Assembly: GCA_937875885.1 (NCBI GenBank)
Contig: CALEIO010000243.1
Span: 1 to 5,871 of the forward strand
DNA from: an uncultured Clostridia bacterium
Lineage (GTDB): Bacteria; Bacillota; Clostridia; Oscillospirales; Acutalibacteraceae
Direction: 5' to 3'
Length of the DNA: 5,871 nucleotides
Shown: piece by piece, positions 4,825-5,871 of the stretch
How the letters are laid out: the number at the start of each line of letters is the position of its first letter
How positions within the stretch are numbered: position 1 is the first letter of the stretch
Position numbers and translations under genes: made by a program
Notes under the pieces: model-generated
What the model was told of the DNA's origin: nothing
The model's input: the letters and a program-made list of their open reading frames with translations, nothing else
Database searches by the model: none

Positions 4825-5832
4825 ATGAAAATAACCTTTTTGGGTGCCTGCCACGAGGTGACGGGCAGCTGTACTCTCATCGAGGTGGGAGGCAGTTATT
4901 CTCTTGTGGATTTCGGTATGCCACAGGGTGCGGATGTGTTTGAAAATGCACCCTTGCCCGTGCATCCCTCACAGATTGAGTACCTCTTTCTGACCCACGC
5001 TCACGTAGACCATTCGGGCTACATTCCGCTGCTGTATAAAAACGGCTTCCGAGGTCAGATTTTTGCCACTCCCGAAACCTGCAATCTCTGTGCAATTATG
5101 CTCCGTGACTGCGCTCATATTCAGGAGTCAGAGGCAAACTTCAGGACCCGCAAGGCAAAACGTGCAGGCAGAGGTGTGGTGGAGCCCCTTTTCTCTACGG
5201 AAGATGCAGAGAATGTGCTCAAATATATGCGCCCTCTGGGCTACGGCAAAAAGACACAGATAAGCGAGAATATCTCTGTAAGGTTTTCCGATATCGGACA
5301 TCTGCTGGGCAGTGCCTGTGCAGAGCTGTGGCTTGAAGAAAACGGAGTGGAGAAGAAGCTTGTAATGAGCGGTGATGTGGGCAACACCGACCAGCCTATT
5401 ATCAACGACCCCCTTGCCATAGAAGGTTGCGATTACCTTGTTATCGAGTCCACCTACGGCAACAGAATTCACGAGAAAAAGCGAGAAAATACCACAGAAC
5501 TTCTGGCACAGTATATTGAGTCAACACTCAAAAACGGGGGTACTCTGATTATTCCCTCCTTTGCTGTGGGCAGAACCCAGGAGCTTCTGTATTTTATCCG
5601 CGAAATTAAAGAGCAAGGGTTGTTGCCGGAATATCCAAATTTTGAAGTGTATGTGGATAGTCCATTGGCAATTGAGGCAACCAGTGTGTTTACAAAAAAT
5701 GGAAGAAGCTGCTATGAAAACAAACGAAGAAATCATGAACAAATACGACATCGACGGAATCGTATTGGACCGTGTAAGATACGTCGGCCTTTCCTCCGAT
5801 TTCAGTTCCTATTGTTGACAACGAGCAGTTGA
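4825..5832 (+). CDS. Beta-CASP metallo-beta-lactamase RNase-like protein; 3' part disrupted
   Basis: The native-looking part is residues 1 to about 260-292. It belongs to the MBL-fold/RMMBL (COG1236) family, relatives of CPSF73 that act as RNA nucleases or hydrolases. Metal-binding motifs are present: HAHVDH (H58, H60, D62, H63), H159 (DIGHLLGSA) and D184 (SGDVGN). The beta-CASP motif A glutamate is E208 (ESTYG), followed by PSFAVGRTQE (244-253) and VDSPLAIEAT (277-286). Family members usually run to over 500 residues, with later beta-CASP motifs and an RMMBL domain; all of these are missing. Past residue 292 the frame gives an arginine-rich, family-unlike tail to a stop at 5830-5832, which I consider spurious. 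The start ATG at 4825 is 5 bases after the LOG gene, and AAAGGA (4807-4812) lies inside that gene's end. Family firm; C-terminal sequence unreliable. Confidence 0.82.
   Translation: MKITFLGACHEVTGSCTLIEVGGSYSLVDFGMPQGADVFENAPLPVHPSQIEYLFLTHAHVDHSGYIPLLYKNGFRGQIFATPETCNLCAIMLRDCAHIQESEANFRTRKAKRAGRGVVEPLFSTEDAENVLKYMRPLGYGKKTQISENISVRFSDIGHLLGSACAELWLEENGVEKKLVMSGDVGNTDQPIINDPLAIEGCDYLVIESTYGNRIHEKKRENTTELLAQYIESTLKNGGTLIIPSFAVGRTQELLYFIREIKEQGLLPEYPNFEVYVDSPLAIEATSVFTKNGRSCYENKRRNHEQIRHRRNRIGPCKIRRPFLRFQFLLLTTSS
5699..5815 (+). pseudogene. Fragment with glycoside-hydrolase-like motif, out of frame with the RNase gene
   Basis: In a different frame from the beta-CASP gene, 39 codons read as plausible protein, with NEEIMNKYDIDGIVLDRVRY followed by VGLSSDFSSYC, before a TGA at 5816-5818. 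The DIDGIVLDR core resembles the strand with the conserved acidic residue in TIM-barrel glycoside-hydrolase-like proteins (GHL10/DUF187-like), but I am not sure of the family. Codon choice (TAC, ATC, GAC, CGT, GTA) differs from the gene upstream. There is no beginning or end of a real gene, so it is a fragment, most likely joined by assembly error or rearrangement. The ATG at 5699 is not claimed as a true start. Confidence 0.5.
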
Positions 5833-5871
5833 TCAATGTCCTGGCCATATACATCGCTATCTGTCTTGCCT
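5802..5871 (+). other. Open third frame at the right edge, possible coding fragment
   Basis: In the third frame, SVPIVDNEQLINV followed by a hydrophobic LAIYIAICLA stretch is open to the window edge. It has well-formed codons and could be part of a membrane protein. The preceding in-frame stop is at 5775-5777. At 23 residues it is too short to assign. It matters mainly because it is a third reading frame in a row within about 120 bases. Confidence 0.3.

Noticed and set aside
1..5871. CRISPR array, tRNA or rRNA genes, insertion sequence
   Set aside because: No spaced direct repeats, no cloverleaf, no transposase and no terminal inverted repeats were seen on either strand. The short CAGAAATTT repeats at 1966 and 2007 are isolated in AT-rich DNA.

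Overview
The window looks like chromosome from a Gram-positive anaerobe of the Clostridia. The evidence is strong AGGAG-type ribosome sites, sigma-A promoters, a sensory-type [FeFe]-hydrogenase operon, an iron-sulfur aldo/keto reductase and moderate GC. A gut Oscillospiraceae/Ruminococcaceae-like source is my inference; no marker gene fixes it. Six complete genes and two partial or disrupted ones can be supported.

Left part (1-1935, minus strand): a four-gene operon read right to left from one promoter. The order is a NuoE/HydC-like [2Fe-2S] thioredoxin-fold protein, a small DRTGG-domain protein, an RsbW-type HATPase protein (its start overlaps the previous stop by 4 bases), and the N-terminal part of an [FeFe]-hydrogenase-like protein that runs off the left edge. 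The last protein has two ferredoxin clusters and an H-cluster loop reading SSACP. The cubane-ligand cysteine is present, but the neighbouring proton-relay cysteine is alanine, as in sensory (HydS-type) rather than catalytic hydrogenases. The set looks like a redox- or H2-sensing relay whose output may pass through the HATPase protein. A near-perfect palindrome covers the promoter -35 box.

The 305-base gap 1825-2129 holds that promoter, a leader with a hairpin, an AT-rich spacer with nothing recognisable (about 1945-2028), and the terminator of the next minus-strand gene.

Middle (2029-4148): trmO (tRNA m6t6A37 methyltransferase, minus) and an aldo/keto reductase with a C-terminal two-cluster ferredoxin domain (plus) diverge from back-to-back promoters in a 171-base gap.

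Right part (4179-5871, plus): a promoter drives a LOG-family nucleotide phosphoribohydrolase and, 5 bases later, a beta-CASP metallo-beta-lactamase RNase-like gene. The latter reads normally to about residue 260-292 and then breaks up. Codon use changes near 5605, a fragment with a glycoside-hydrolase-like DIDGIVLDR motif follows in a second frame (5699-5815), and a third frame is open to the edge (5802-5871). This patchwork suggests a chimeric contig end or, less likely, a rearrangement. Gene calls after about 5600 should not be trusted as native sequence.
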